Origin: Phytophthora sp. 'mugwort'
Lineage: Eukaryota > Oomycota > Peronosporomycetes > Peronosporales > Peronosporaceae
Direction: 5' to 3'
NCBI GenBank assembly: GCA_033558025.1
Contig: JAUCEF010000017.1
Location: forward strand, 372,001-436,000
Length of the DNA stretch: 64,000 nucleotides
The translations under genes were made by a program, and so were the position numbers. How positions within the stretch are numbered: position 1 is the first letter of the stretch; every line of letters starts with the position of its first letter. The notes below the pieces were generated by a model. The model did no database searches, was not told where the DNA came from, and saw only the letters and a program-made list of their open reading frames with translations. Positions 50,992 to 61,308 of this stretch are shown in pieces.

Positions 50992-52359
50992 GCGGGCACC
51001 GTAAGAGAGAGCAAGTAACATATAAGGTATACTGTAAGTAAGTGCATCCATCGTGGGTAAGTTAGTGAAATGTTTCAGCTTGAGTTATTCCCACTGGAAT
51101 TTCCCAGTTGCAGTCGCTGTTGGATGCATGTATCGACGTTTGCGATGTCAAGTGAAAACAGCACCTCCATCTGTCCACATGAACAGCCGAAGATCGCGCA
51201 CCGACGCGCAAAGATCGTAAATACACGCAGCTCCATCTGGCCACTCGAGGTGTCGACGCTAATCTCGCGCATGTATCCATCCATCCGAGGGTATCCTCAC
51301 TGCAGCAAGTTGCCAGCACTGACTGGGGGCTGTCGTTCGCACGTGCCAGCTTCGCAGAAGCTTACTGCGGACAAATGCAAGCCAAAGCATTGGCCGCCGC
51401 AGCTCCGAAGCTTGGCGAGTCAACGCAGACTCCGGGTCTGCCTTGACAAGGGTCAGTGTCTCAAAGAGCTGTCTACGTGCTTAGCCCCTTTTTGATCACC
51501 GCCCGCGGGCGGAAGCAGCCCAGAAGCTTCTGCTTATCACGAGCTCAAGTGCCGGTGTCGCCTCGGTGGCAATTGTCGAGTGACGCGAAATGTTGCCAAG
51601 GTGTCGGTGCAAGAGTGCAAAGTGCATTCGGAGACATCCGTGTAATACAGTTGCTGGCACGCGATTCCTTGCTTGAAGAGGGCGGGATTTTTGTAAAAAT
51701 CTGCCGCAGTAATGCGCTGCTGTGTTCGGGTAACGAGCGGTCGAAATCGACTGAATTCCAAGATTTTCAAACTGTGCCAGCATCACGTAGGCAACTCTTC
51801 TTATCTTAATTTTATTATAAAACTGTAGTAAGATACTTGGACAAGTGCCGTAAACTCCAAAAAAACGCATACACAAACTTTAGTAACTGACGTTTACTGC
51901 TTACGAGCGAGGGTGGCATCCGTAGAGGTGGCAGCAGTAAAATCGCTCCAGATCCGCGCACACGGCTTGGTGGCGCTCCTCGACAGTGTTCTGCAGAGTC
52001 ACAGGAGCCACAGGAGCGGCAGCCGGCGCGGCAACATGGCGTGGCAACAGGGCGCGGCAACCAGCGCCACACTCTCTTCGGGGGCTTTTTGTGCGAAGAT
52101 GGTCCCGAGGACACAAAAATTTGGCCAACCATGGCTCCGAGTTGCATAAATCTGGCTTCAATCGCAAAAAGCCCGACTTGACGCATCACACAACACCATG
52201 CAAATCCGAGTCCGACCACTTTTTGCGCGCGCTCAAGGGAAGGCCGTGCCGTGCGCAGTGTCTTAGCCACTCACCCACTTGCCGCCTCCAAGCCTTTGCA
52301 TTTGAGATTCTACTGGGTGGAGCGCACGTTGTTTTGGGAAGAGCACGAGACAGCGAGCA
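50992..52359. other. 1.37-kb spacer between PX genes 2 and 3
   Basis: No gene recognised. Several short ORFs on both strands have no ATG-anchored or family-like character, including a Cys-rich minus ORF at 51901-52167 without an ATG. The last 100 bp before 52360 are the likely leader of PX gene 3. Confidence 0.45.
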
Positions 52360-53793
52360 ATGGCAGCCAAGACGACGACCCCCACGCCCTCGCTGGCTAC
52401 GCTCTCGGCGCGTGTCACGGGCTTCAACTACTCGTCGTTCTGCGCGTACACGACGGTGGTGACGCTCGAGGGCGCGAGCTGGACGCTTGCCGTCCGCTAT
52501 AGCAAGTTCCTGGCCTTCTTCGACTCGCTTAAAGCCGCGGATCGCAGCTTCAAGTTCGACTTCCCGCCCAAGGGTGGCTTCTTCTTCACGCCCAAGCCCG
52601 AAGACCGCCAGGTGCGGCTGGACGCGTTCCTGCAGGCCCTGATTACGTTCTGCCAGGACAAGAAACACCCGCCGAGAGTGGCCACGCTGTTGCGCGAATT
52701 CCTTCAGGTGGATAAGAGCTACCCGGGCCCTAAGAAGATCCAGGTCAAGAAGGAGGACGAGGAGCAGACGGCCAGCGATGAGAGCGCCAATGAGGATCCA
52801 GTGGATGAGCCCAAGCCTAAGGAGGAGGCTAAAGTTGAGAAGGCCAAGCTCTCGGACAAGGCCCAGGAGGGCAAGAAGGCTCTAGCCAACGCTGCATTTG
52901 GTGCGGCCGTGGTGTCTGCCATCAAGGACAACGCCATAAGTGCCAAAAAGGTTGAAGAGAAGAAGGAGGCGAAGGTGGAAACTAAGACCGAGGAGGTGGA
53001 GGAGGCGAAGGAGACGAAGGAGGAGCCGAAGGACGAAGAGGTCAAGGTGGAGGAGAACAAGGTGGAAGAGATTAAGGAGGAGGAGAAGGAGGAAATTAAG
53101 GTGGCGGAGCCAAAGGCTGAAGTGATTAAAGTCGAGGAGCCTAAGGTTGAAGTTGAGGAGATCAAGGTTGACGAGGTTAAGGCTGAGAAGAAAGGAGAAA
53201 CCAAGGTAGAGGAGCTTAAGGTCGAGGTTAAGACCAAGGAACCTAAGGTCGAGGACAAGACCGAGGAGGTTAAGCGTGAGGAGGTCAAGACCGAGGAGGT
53301 GAAGCCGACTACTACTACTACTACTACAACGAAGACTACTACCACGACTACCACCACGACGTCTTCGACGGGCGCATCTACAGTTGTGGAGACAAACGTG
53401 AGGAGTCAGCCGACGGCCACCAAGACGGTGGTGGGCAAGACGGTGACAATCACGAGCAAATCGGACGACTCGCACTCGTTTAAGGTGGAAATGACAGAGA
53501 AGAAAGCGTCGGTGGTGACGCTGACGTCTGCGGCCAAGCAGATGGCGGAGGCTGCGGAGCAAAAGCTCAAGAAGAAGAAACGCAGCCACCGTAAGAAATC
53601 CATTTCGAAGGCCCCGACTTCAACGACGTCGACGGTGAGCGATGGTTTCGAGTCGCCTGATGGCGTGGACCAGGTGGCTCGCGTCTCGTCGACCGAGCTC
53701 TCGGAGGCACAGAAGAAGGCACGCAACCAGCGCCGCAAAGAGAAGCGGAAGAAAAACCAGAAGAAGGTCCGTGCCAAGGACTTAAAAGCGTAA
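52360..53793 (+). CDS. PX-domain protein 3 of the cluster, Lys/Glu-rich
   Basis: 477 residues. PX domain at residues 14-122: CAYTTVVTLEGASWTLAVRY, KFLAFFDSLKAADR, FDFPPKGGFFFTPKPEDRQ, matching genes 1 and 2. From about 185 to 320 runs a low-complexity Lys/Glu/Val tract built on degenerate KVEE/VKVEE units, followed by a Thr run (TTTTTTTTKTTTTTT; residues ~325-340) and an end rich in Lys/Arg (KKRSHRKK, RRKEKRKKNQKK) that is strongly basic. A short motif NAAFGAAVVSAIKDN (about 182-196) parallels the AAVVS motif of gene 2. Likely peripheral membrane protein; the basic tail could bind acidic lipids, RNA or microtubules. Confidence 0.86.
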   Translation: MAAKTTTPTPSLATLSARVTGFNYSSFCAYTTVVTLEGASWTLAVRYSKFLAFFDSLKAADRSFKFDFPPKGGFFFTPKPEDRQVRLDAFLQALITFCQDKKHPPRVATLLREFLQVDKSYPGPKKIQVKKEDEEQTASDESANEDPVDEPKPKEEAKVEKAKLSDKAQEGKKALANAAFGAAVVSAIKDNAISAKKVEEKKEAKVETKTEEVEEAKETKEEPKDEEVKVEENKVEEIKEEEKEEIKVAEPKAEVIKVEEPKVEVEEIKVDEVKAEKKGETKVEELKVEVKTKEPKVEDKTEEVKREEVKTEEVKPTTTTTTTTKTTTTTTTTTSSTGASTVVETNVRSQPTATKTVVGKTVTITSKSDDSHSFKVEMTEKKASVVTLTSAAKQMAEAAEQKLKKKKRSHRKKSISKAPTSTTSTVSDGFESPDGVDQVARVSSTELSEAQKKARNQRRKEKRKKNQKKVRAKDLKA

Positions 53794-54130
53794 TGGGGCC
53801 ACCAGCACCAGGCGTATCTTCGATTCGTGCGTGCGTGTGTAAGCATAACCGAAAAAATATGACGCGGCTGCAGATTGCTGCGGCTGCAAGTAGTTAGGAC
53901 AGATATCTATCGACGATCGGAGCTCTAGAACGGATGCCTCGACATGGAAGAGTGGACAGCAGCAGCTCGCTGCCATAGGCGCGAGCAAGAACACTAGATG
54001 CTTGCTGCTTTTCCGATAGATCTACGTGGTTGTTATAAGTTGATGACAATTGTGCAACCCAACGAGCATTTCATCCGTCTGACTACTTGCGCTGTGTTCG
54101 ACTGCTCAAGTTTCCAATGGAGTTTTATAG
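53794..54130. other. Convergent spacer between PX gene 3 and CAP-Gly gene
   Basis: 337 bp holding the 3' ends of two convergent genes. No ORF, repeat or hairpin of note seen. Confidence 0.45.
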
Positions 54131-56587
54131 TCAAAAGAATCGGAGCGACATCTCCTTGAGGTCGCGGACTTCGGACTGTAGCTCGAAGCGCTCGTTGCAC
54201 TGATAGGCATACAGCATTTCACGGGTTAGTCGCGATGGATCATTCGAGCTCCTCTCATAAGGACGCACCATTGCCAAGACTTCCTTCCGAAGCTCATTAA
54301 TACGTTTCTCGTCACGCTCGCGCCGTGCTTCATAATGTTGGAACTGTTGATAAAGCTGACTGTCCTTGTCGGCTTCAAGACGTGTCAACCGCTGACGAAG
54401 CTGAGCCATCTCTCGCTCGAGAATCTGGATCTGCGCGTCCTTGATCTCGAGGATCTTCTCCACTTCGCTGACACTAACAGTATCGCGCTGTTGCTGCTTT
54501 TCCATTTCACGGAGCTCCCGGACAAGTTCACCTTTAGCAGTCAATTGTCGTTCTAACCAGATATTTCCCTCCGTAAGTGCTGCCACTTGTGCTCGCAACT
54601 CGAGTACGTTTGCGGCATGTTGCTTGTTGGTCGCTCGTAACACTGCCACAATATTCTCATGGCTTGAACGCATGGCACTGATCTCTTTCTCCAATTCTGT
54701 CATTCGAGGTGACCGAGACGTTGTGTTTGAAGTGCTACTGGAAGTCGTCGACTTTGGTGAGGACGACGAAGCCGAGAATGAGCTATAGCTTGATCGACGT
54801 TCCATTGGGGAATGTCCTACGTTCATCCGCCGGAAGAACAGCGGCCTCTTTGCAGATCCAGCGTCAATCTCTGTCAGCTTCTTGCCTGGTGAAAGCGACT
54901 CGACCGTGGTAAGTTCCTGACGACCGCGCGGACTCGGTGGCGATTTTCGTAGCTCCGGAGCCGATGTTGTAGAACTCTCACTCATGTTATCCCAAGGACT
55001 CGACACGGTGCTGCCCAGTGAGTCTTGGCTGTCTTCACTTTCATTTAATATGCCAATGTAGTCGAGTGACAATACTTCAAAACTGTTCGAGCGTCTTGAC
55101 GGCAGCGAGCTTGCAGGTGACGACGACACCGAGCCTTGTTTACTAAGTAGATCGATCGAAGGAATTCGGAAACTGCTCAATCTCGTTGACAATCGAAAGG
55201 AGCGGGTTCTTGCTAGTAAACTGGTTTGGTTGGCTTCATATTGAGCTTTAGAATCTTGGATTGGGCTGTTGCCAGTGAAGCATTGGGGACCCTGTACAGG
55301 AAAGTCTCGTCGTGGTGAAATCTTGGTCTTCGTGGTGCCAGCTATCGCATCAATATCGATCGGTGAACCGCGAAAAGTACTGATGCGTTCGAGTGATTTA
55401 ACTCTGGAATCGATCTGATCGGTCCGCTCTTGATGTAGCGAGTCTTGAACATTCGCCGGTATGCTGTTGGCAATTTGCACTAAGGTACTGTTCTCACCTG
55501 GAGGTCTAGTCACGCCATCTTGTTGGCTGGGAGACAGCTGAAGTTGATCCTCATCACACTCGTCGTCGATAACTAGAATATCCGTAGATTGTGGTGGCGA
55601 AGTCGTGGCATTCTCAATGGCATCGGCCATAGGCAGAACCGCGTTTTCTTGTGAATAGATACTAGCTGATAATCCTGGAGCTGAAGGGGCTAATTGACGA
55701 GTGGGAGCTTCGTATTCAGAGGTATTTGCCTTTTCTTCTGTCACTGGGAAGTAATTGGCTGGTGAGAACTGGAAACTATTGAAGCTGTTCGACGATGACG
55801 GAGTTGTGGCTTCAACCGGCCGAATCGAGTCCTCGTTACTGTCTGAAAATGCCGCTCTTAAACTGTTGACTCGTCGAACGGGAGATGGCTTAGGTGACAA
55901 TGGAATTGATGACTGTCTCTTCCTATCCTCGATTGATGCTGCAATGGTTTTGTTTGTTGGGCTTCCAGGACTTGGAAACCCGTGAGAGAAGGACGCAAAC
56001 CGTTTGAATGGCGAGGGCGGCTTTAATCCGGATTTTGCTGTCGGAGACGACGGTGAGCTCGAGACCGGAGACGTGACTGGACTCGCCTCCCTACTGCGAC
56101 CTGGCCCCACTGTCCTGAGTGAAATGAAGTCGAGCTGCTTTCGAAACCCTTTAAAGGTTTTCATTGAAGAAGAGACCGAGCTGTCGGTATTCGTCGCTAT
56201 GACCCCATACACTTCTCCTTGCTGATCCGTCGATACATTGCTACTACAAGTGCTGCCTTCATCGGTGACGGGGGAAGGTGGCCCTTTGAGTACGCTACCC
56301 GGTTCTTTGACGTAGCTGATCTCCTTCCGCCGTACGAAGATGCCGTAGTTTGCTGGACAATAGAAGTACCGCTCTTTCCCTCTCATACCGTCATTGTCAC
56401 CTTTGGGCTCGTCCAGTACCACACCATACCACTCGCCCGATTCGTTAACGATTTTACCAACATACCTTACCGTGCCGTTGCGTCTTCGAGAGAGCACAAC
56501 TCTGCTGCCAAGCGGTACTTTCATCGGTGGAGATAAACCTTGCGCCACCGTTAGAGATGCTCGTGGCCTTGGGATGCTGGACGCCAT
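54131..56587 (-). CDS. CAP-Gly microtubule-binding protein with coiled coil
   Basis: 818 residues from ATG 56587 (MASSIPRPRASLTVAQG). One CAP-Gly domain at about residues 28-88: VPLGSRVVL, GKIVNESGEWYGVVLDEPKG, then GDNDG (canonical GKNDG, Lys to Asp here), RYFYC and NYGIFVRRKEI. This module binds the EEY/F end of alpha-tubulin and EB proteins. Residues 90-600 are Ser/Pro-rich with many SP/TP sites and basic patches, like CLIP-type linkers. From about 615 a coiled coil follows (TELEKEISAMRSSHENIVAV, then EREMAQLRQRLTRLEADKD), ending in EMSLRFF. Likely a plus-end or microtubule-associated protein. The GKNDG change may weaken tubulin-tail binding. Confidence 0.9.
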   Translation of the reverse strand: MASSIPRPRASLTVAQGLSPPMKVPLGSRVVLSRRRNGTVRYVGKIVNESGEWYGVVLDEPKGDNDGMRGKERYFYCPANYGIFVRRKEISYVKEPGSVLKGPPSPVTDEGSTCSSNVSTDQQGEVYGVIATNTDSSVSSSMKTFKGFRKQLDFISLRTVGPGRSREASPVTSPVSSSPSSPTAKSGLKPPSPFKRFASFSHGFPSPGSPTNKTIAASIEDRKRQSSIPLSPKPSPVRRVNSLRAAFSDSNEDSIRPVEATTPSSSNSFNSFQFSPANYFPVTEEKANTSEYEAPTRQLAPSAPGLSASIYSQENAVLPMADAIENATTSPPQSTDILVIDDECDEDQLQLSPSQQDGVTRPPGENSTLVQIANSIPANVQDSLHQERTDQIDSRVKSLERISTFRGSPIDIDAIAGTTKTKISPRRDFPVQGPQCFTGNSPIQDSKAQYEANQTSLLARTRSFRLSTRLSSFRIPSIDLLSKQGSVSSSPASSLPSRRSNSFEVLSLDYIGILNESEDSQDSLGSTVSSPWDNMSESSTTSAPELRKSPPSPRGRQELTTVESLSPGKKLTEIDAGSAKRPLFFRRMNVGHSPMERRSSYSSFSASSSSPKSTTSSSTSNTTSRSPRMTELEKEISAMRSSHENIVAVLRATNKQHAANVLELRAQVAALTEGNIWLERQLTAKGELVRELREMEKQQQRDTVSVSEVEKILEIKDAQIQILEREMAQLRQRLTRLEADKDSQLYQQFQHYEARRERDEKRINELRKEVLAMVRPYERSSNDPSRLTREMLYAYQCNERFELQSEVRDLKEMSLRFF

Positions 56588-58910
56588 GATTTTAAGCAAC
56601 GGGAACGGCTTAGTGTGCTCGAATTCCTTGGCTTGCCAGGGTTTTTCCGAGACTCGGGCGTTCTGTCGAGTTCTGCCTTGGTGCTTATTTTATCGATGGC
56701 ACTTGGTCGTCCTCGAGCTGTGAGTATGAGTATAGACGCATAAGACAATTCGGTTATTTCCATGCGACGCCTATTTTCAGGCGAATTTTTACAACTTGGA
56801 CAACCTTTTCCAACAACAAAAAACGACTTTTGGTGATAGTTCAACAAGCCACGAGTCGAGTTTAATAGGAGATGATGGGCGCAAGCTGCAAAAATGTGAG
56901 TGTGCGAACATAATTGTTTAGGTCTACACAACACGTTAGTCTTCATAAGCACCATCTTCTTATGTTTAGGTGGTGCACTCTGATCAACGTTAGTCTGCAC
57001 AATTAATAATATAAATATATGGTGATTGGCGTCTGCATATGCTGTTCTCCGACGATGTCGATACTGGCAGACAACTCTCTTGTAGATTAATGCACCATCT
57101 GCGTAGGTGGATGGATGGATACCGGAGTTTAAGGCATAAAGTGTATTCGTTAAGGCCACGCCCTGAGGACATGCAGTCTAACTTACATCGCCAATCATTT
57201 TCATGTGCCTGTTGGACCAGAATACAGTATTACCCACCGCATGGGATAGCTTGATATTACAACTTCAGATACGTTGGATGCCGCTCTCATGATGTGACTT
57301 CTAGCACAGCAGCATTACAGAAAATACTCTTCCACAACAGGCAGTCTATAGCGTCTATATGCAGGGCACTACTATGGAAAATGGCAGTCGATTTTTCCTT
57401 CACCGTCGACGCCGTGCCGCTAGTCTGGCGTCCGAGCAGCAAAATTATATCTGTTGTGAAACAAATTTGGAAACAAAATACAATTTCATTGATGTGAACT
57501 GTCTCGTCTTTGTCAACCCATCGCTTAAACGCAGCTTGCCAGAAACCAAGTGGAATTTTATGGCAATTTCGTGCTTACAAACATTTAGCAACGCTTTCGC
57601 CCGAGGCTTGAATTTAGCGAACAAGTTGTCATGCGCCCAACGTCTTTTGTCCCATCTGAACGCCGCTTCGCCAAAACATGGTCCGATGCCGGCTTCGGAG
57701 TCCGAATCGGATCCCCATTTATGGTGCGAGACAGCTGTGCCGCGCATCATTGCAGGTGATTTGAGTTCAGTCACTGGCCAACAGCATTACCAGTACATGT
57801 AGCCTCCAGTCATCTTGAATGCGTGGGCATGCTCTATAGATTCACTTAAACTGCGAATCGAGACGCGCAAATTTGACTTTAGGAGCAATGCAAAACAAAC
57901 ATCACAGCTGAGCCAAAAAGATGGATAATGCCAATGAGTAGTTGACATATACGAAACGATTGGTACAACTAGTGAGGATAGTGCAGCAAACCTTACAAGC
58001 GATTCACCTGCGCGTCGCTTCAGTGTTTCAAATTAGCCTGCAAAAAGAAGTGGTGTGTCTTCTGACACAGCCCCAGCCTTAAGAGGAGGTGAGCTTGAAG
58101 GTAGGGGAAATAACGCTTGAGGGAATACCGATATGTACCTTATAAGCTCGGGGATGACTGCTAAAAGCTTGCGTTGTTGGGTTGCAGATGGTCCCAGACT
58201 GGAAAAATTGGGTTAGCTCGAACCCCCCCCCAGACGACGACGTCGGCTCGCACAGCGGCTTTCGCTTGTTCTGGGGCTGTCTCCAAACGCGACGCGGCGG
58301 TAACAACTTCCTGGCTCACGAGGATGCTGGCTGTATGTGTTGCTGCTATAGAAAACGTATTGTTCTTCATGCGCACATGACGATCTGAACGTTGTAAGGG
58401 ATTAACGAGATTTCACGTCGCCCAGGCTGCGACATGCATCGTCTCTGATCACAATTTATGACCCCGCCCGCCCGCCCCGCGCCGCCCAGCCAACTCAACC
58501 TGAAAAATCTGCACAGCTCCAGACGCAAGTATAATATGCGGTAGTGCCAGCAAAAGCTTTTGCAAGGAGCACAAAACGATTCATATAAACACTTTTCGGC
58601 GATGCTTTTCCGCATGTCTTTACATCAACTGGTCTTAACCTCCAACATTTTATTCAATATATAAACCAAATGATTCCAACTTAATCTTCATCCTCAATAA
58701 CAAGGAACGATTGGTAATAGTTTGCGTACGCCATGAGTTATGTTCGCGCATACAGTCTGGCAAGTTTCTTTTCTTTTTTTCTCCTTTCCCTCTTAAACCG
58801 CATGCCACATGCAAGAATATCCACCTCAACTCTTCAGCCTGCAAGGGGTTTCAAACAATTACTTGCTTACTATACGCAACAGTCGCAAATCCCCCCCATC
58901 CGCACGCCCC
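56588..58910. other. 2.3-kb spacer with no confident gene; G-quadruplex motif
   Basis: The longest gene-free stretch in the window. AT-rich around 56750-57030. Short ORFs exist on both strands, the best being minus 57445-57774 (109 codons), none with family resemblance. A C-run cluster (58462-58478) forms a canonical G4 on the minus strand. Part of 58700-58910 is probably the leader of the bZIP gene. Confidence 0.45.
58462..58478 (-). promoter_or_regulatory. Canonical G-quadruplex motif
   Basis: Plus strand CCCCGCCCGCCCGCCCC: four runs of three or four C separated by single G. The minus strand therefore has four G-runs with 1-nt loops, a motif class expected to fold stably. It is about 430 bp upstream of the bZIP ATG; function is unknown. 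Confidence 0.6.
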
Positions 58911-61035
58911 ATGCACTCGCCCGGCCGCTTCCGCGCCGCGTCGCGCCACCTGCGTTGGGACGCAGGCCCGGACGCCGACGAGGACGAGCGAGATGCCTTT
59001 TTGTCTGCGAGCGACCTGGTCAAGACGCTGCAGCCCGTGCCACACCGCTCCAGTCAGAGTCGAAGCCGCCCCATGAGCGGTCGTGAACTCGCCGCGCGTC
59101 GTTGGCCCCCGTGTACGTACTGTGAATACTGCAACATCCGATTGTTATTTTCGGTTGATTTATATTAATTTTGGTGTCGCAGCCATGGAGACGCAGGGAT
59201 TTAACGACTGGCCATTCGACGGGTCGCCTGGCCACGACGACGCGAGAACGTCGATGGATTACCGCCCCCGGACGCCTAAGGGAGGACCTGCATCCCCCGC
59301 GCGCGGTGGAGCCAGAGGCTTTGGAGGAGATCAACTGGACTTGGACTCGGATGTGCTGCAAGACGAGCCCACCAGAGCTAGAGCTTTCCAGATGGGCTAC
59401 GAGGTCGAACCGAGGCACAGTCAGGCCCAAATGCAACGCTATTACCAGCAGAGGCAGTACCAGCGAGCCATGCAACGCGAGTTTGGAGGAGATTCGTCTT
59501 CGCAGCTCCACAGACGCGCGTCCAACCACCCGAGCGAGCACGAGCTGTACGCTCGCGAAATGAGAGGACGGGAGCTTCTGGATAACCTGCAGTTTGACCC
59601 ACCACGACGCATCCCTCGCAATACGCCACTATCTGGAGCATCGTCGCCGCTTGCGTCGTTTGGACTGCGGCCCAATGGATTAATGAGAGATTCCCACGCA
59701 AAAGCCATGCAGAACCGACGCTACAATACGCCATCCCCCTCGACGCACAGCCCCGGGTTTGGACCGAGGATGGACGAGTTGCCACTGGAGCCTGCCATGC
59801 TGAATATCTATCCGGATGAAATGGACACCCTTCCTACTGTAGGAGCGTCCATGCCTCGACGGCGTGAGTATGGCCAGCCACAGCAACCGGCAAGGCAACG
59901 AAATCTCCAACAGATGCCGAGAAAACCGCATTCTGCTGACCGACTGAACGGCGAAGGGGTGATAATGACCGGGAGACGGTCGTTTCACGATCCGGACTTG
60001 CCTCGTGATCGGCGCGGCACTGAAAGCCGCGCGGTATACGAAGAGCTTATTCCTACCCCCACGAACACAGCTGTCACACAGAAGAATGATTATGGGAACT
60101 TCACTCCCAGTGGAGCTGGTGACGACTCGGAAGCCATTGCCAATGGCCATTCGAGTCGACAGCGACTAAACCAACCAATTGCCCGTCCGCAGAAACCGAA
60201 GCGACCTCGGCCGGATGATCCACCGGCATCTGTTGCCGCAGTCTCGACAACAGAAAGACATTTTCTTGCAGACAAAGCGGCTAGTGCGAAGACGAATGCT
60301 GCCAAGAAACCTGCTACTGCAGCAAGTACGTCTTCTGATGGAAAGGAAGGCGAAACGCAGCCAAAACGTCGCTGTGGACGCAAGAGTATGAACTATTCGT
60401 CCGAACAAAAGCGTGAGCGCAATCGCGCAGCTGTGAAGAAGTGTCGACAGCGTCAGGCACTGAAACTCGATTACTTGCAGCACAAGGCGGAGTCGCTGGC
60501 AGCTGAGAACCAAGCGTTGTCCGAGATGCTAGTGAAAAACACGGAATTGGAAGAGGAACAACGCACGTCGTTGACACGTGGCATTCAGATGGATATCCTG
60601 CTCAAAATCCAAGAGATTTTCACACAGAGCTTGCCCAAGGACTTCGTTCTGGACGCCGATTCGATCTGGGACCTGAACTCAGTACTCGCCGTGTCGATGC
60701 CGTCGCGCTGCTACTATGGCATTGAGAGCATTAAGGATTTCTGGCGCACTTCCCTGCGCATGCGCAATAAGGGCAAAATCCGTTCGTTCTGGGCGTGGCT
60801 CTTCCGTCTCCCGCCCGGTGATCGCTTTTCGGAGTTTAACATCCAACCTTTCTCGCCAACGTCCAATCTATACTTTATTTCGTGGACCACCAAGTCAACA
60901 CCGCCGTTTGCTGGCTCTATGGTAATCATGTTCGGCAATGGGCATCGTGTGACGCTCCACGTCGAGTGTTTTGGCTGGCTCATTTGGCGATATTTGCTTA
61001 CGAACGAGCCTTTCCCAGAGCCGTCGGTGGAGTGA
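58911..61035 (+). CDS. bZIP transcription factor with additional C-terminal domain
   Basis: Two exons, 58911-59112 and 59183-61035 (70-bp intron; donor GTACGT, acceptor GTCGCAG, phase 1), give 684 residues. Exon 1 (MHSPGRFRAASRHLRWDAG...) reads as coding and joins in frame to the ATG at 59185, which is a possible alternative start. The N-terminal 400 residues are disordered and Pro/Arg/Gln-rich. The basic region is at about 468-486 (RERNRAAVKKCRQRQ, with the invariant N-x2-AA-x3-C-R pattern), and the zipper runs LDYLQHKAESLAAENQALSE. After it comes a compact region (DADSIWDLNSV, SRCYYGIESIKDFWRTS, HRVTLHVECFGWLIWRYL) that looks like an NTF2/SnoaL-like fold. Oomycetes have several lineage-specific bZIP types. 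Confidence 0.87.
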
Positions 61036-61308
61036 CCGGGCTCGAAGGTTGTCATTGAAAACTATGAAACGAGATTTTAGGAGTCATCGTCGCGGTCATT
61101 CAGACTGGGAGAGAAGCAGATCGCATAATGAGAGAGTAAGAGATATGACGAGGTAGGAATGAGTGTCTGTCACTAGTGCGAATATTTCTTTTTAGCAAGC
61201 ATTAAACAACGCACTCAGAAACTTTCCGGAAACGACTTGCCAGTAGTAAAAGGTATTTTAAGCACTTTTAAGCAAATTGCCCCACTGCCGCCGTCAAATA
61301 CGGGATGG

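Noticed and set aside
51901..52167. Cys-rich minus ORF that could be a small secreted protein
   Set aside because: No in-frame ATG and no signal peptide; no plausible upstream exon seen.
57445..57774. 109-codon minus ORF, possible transposon remnant
   Set aside because: It has an ATG but no motif I can tie to a transposase or reverse transcriptase.
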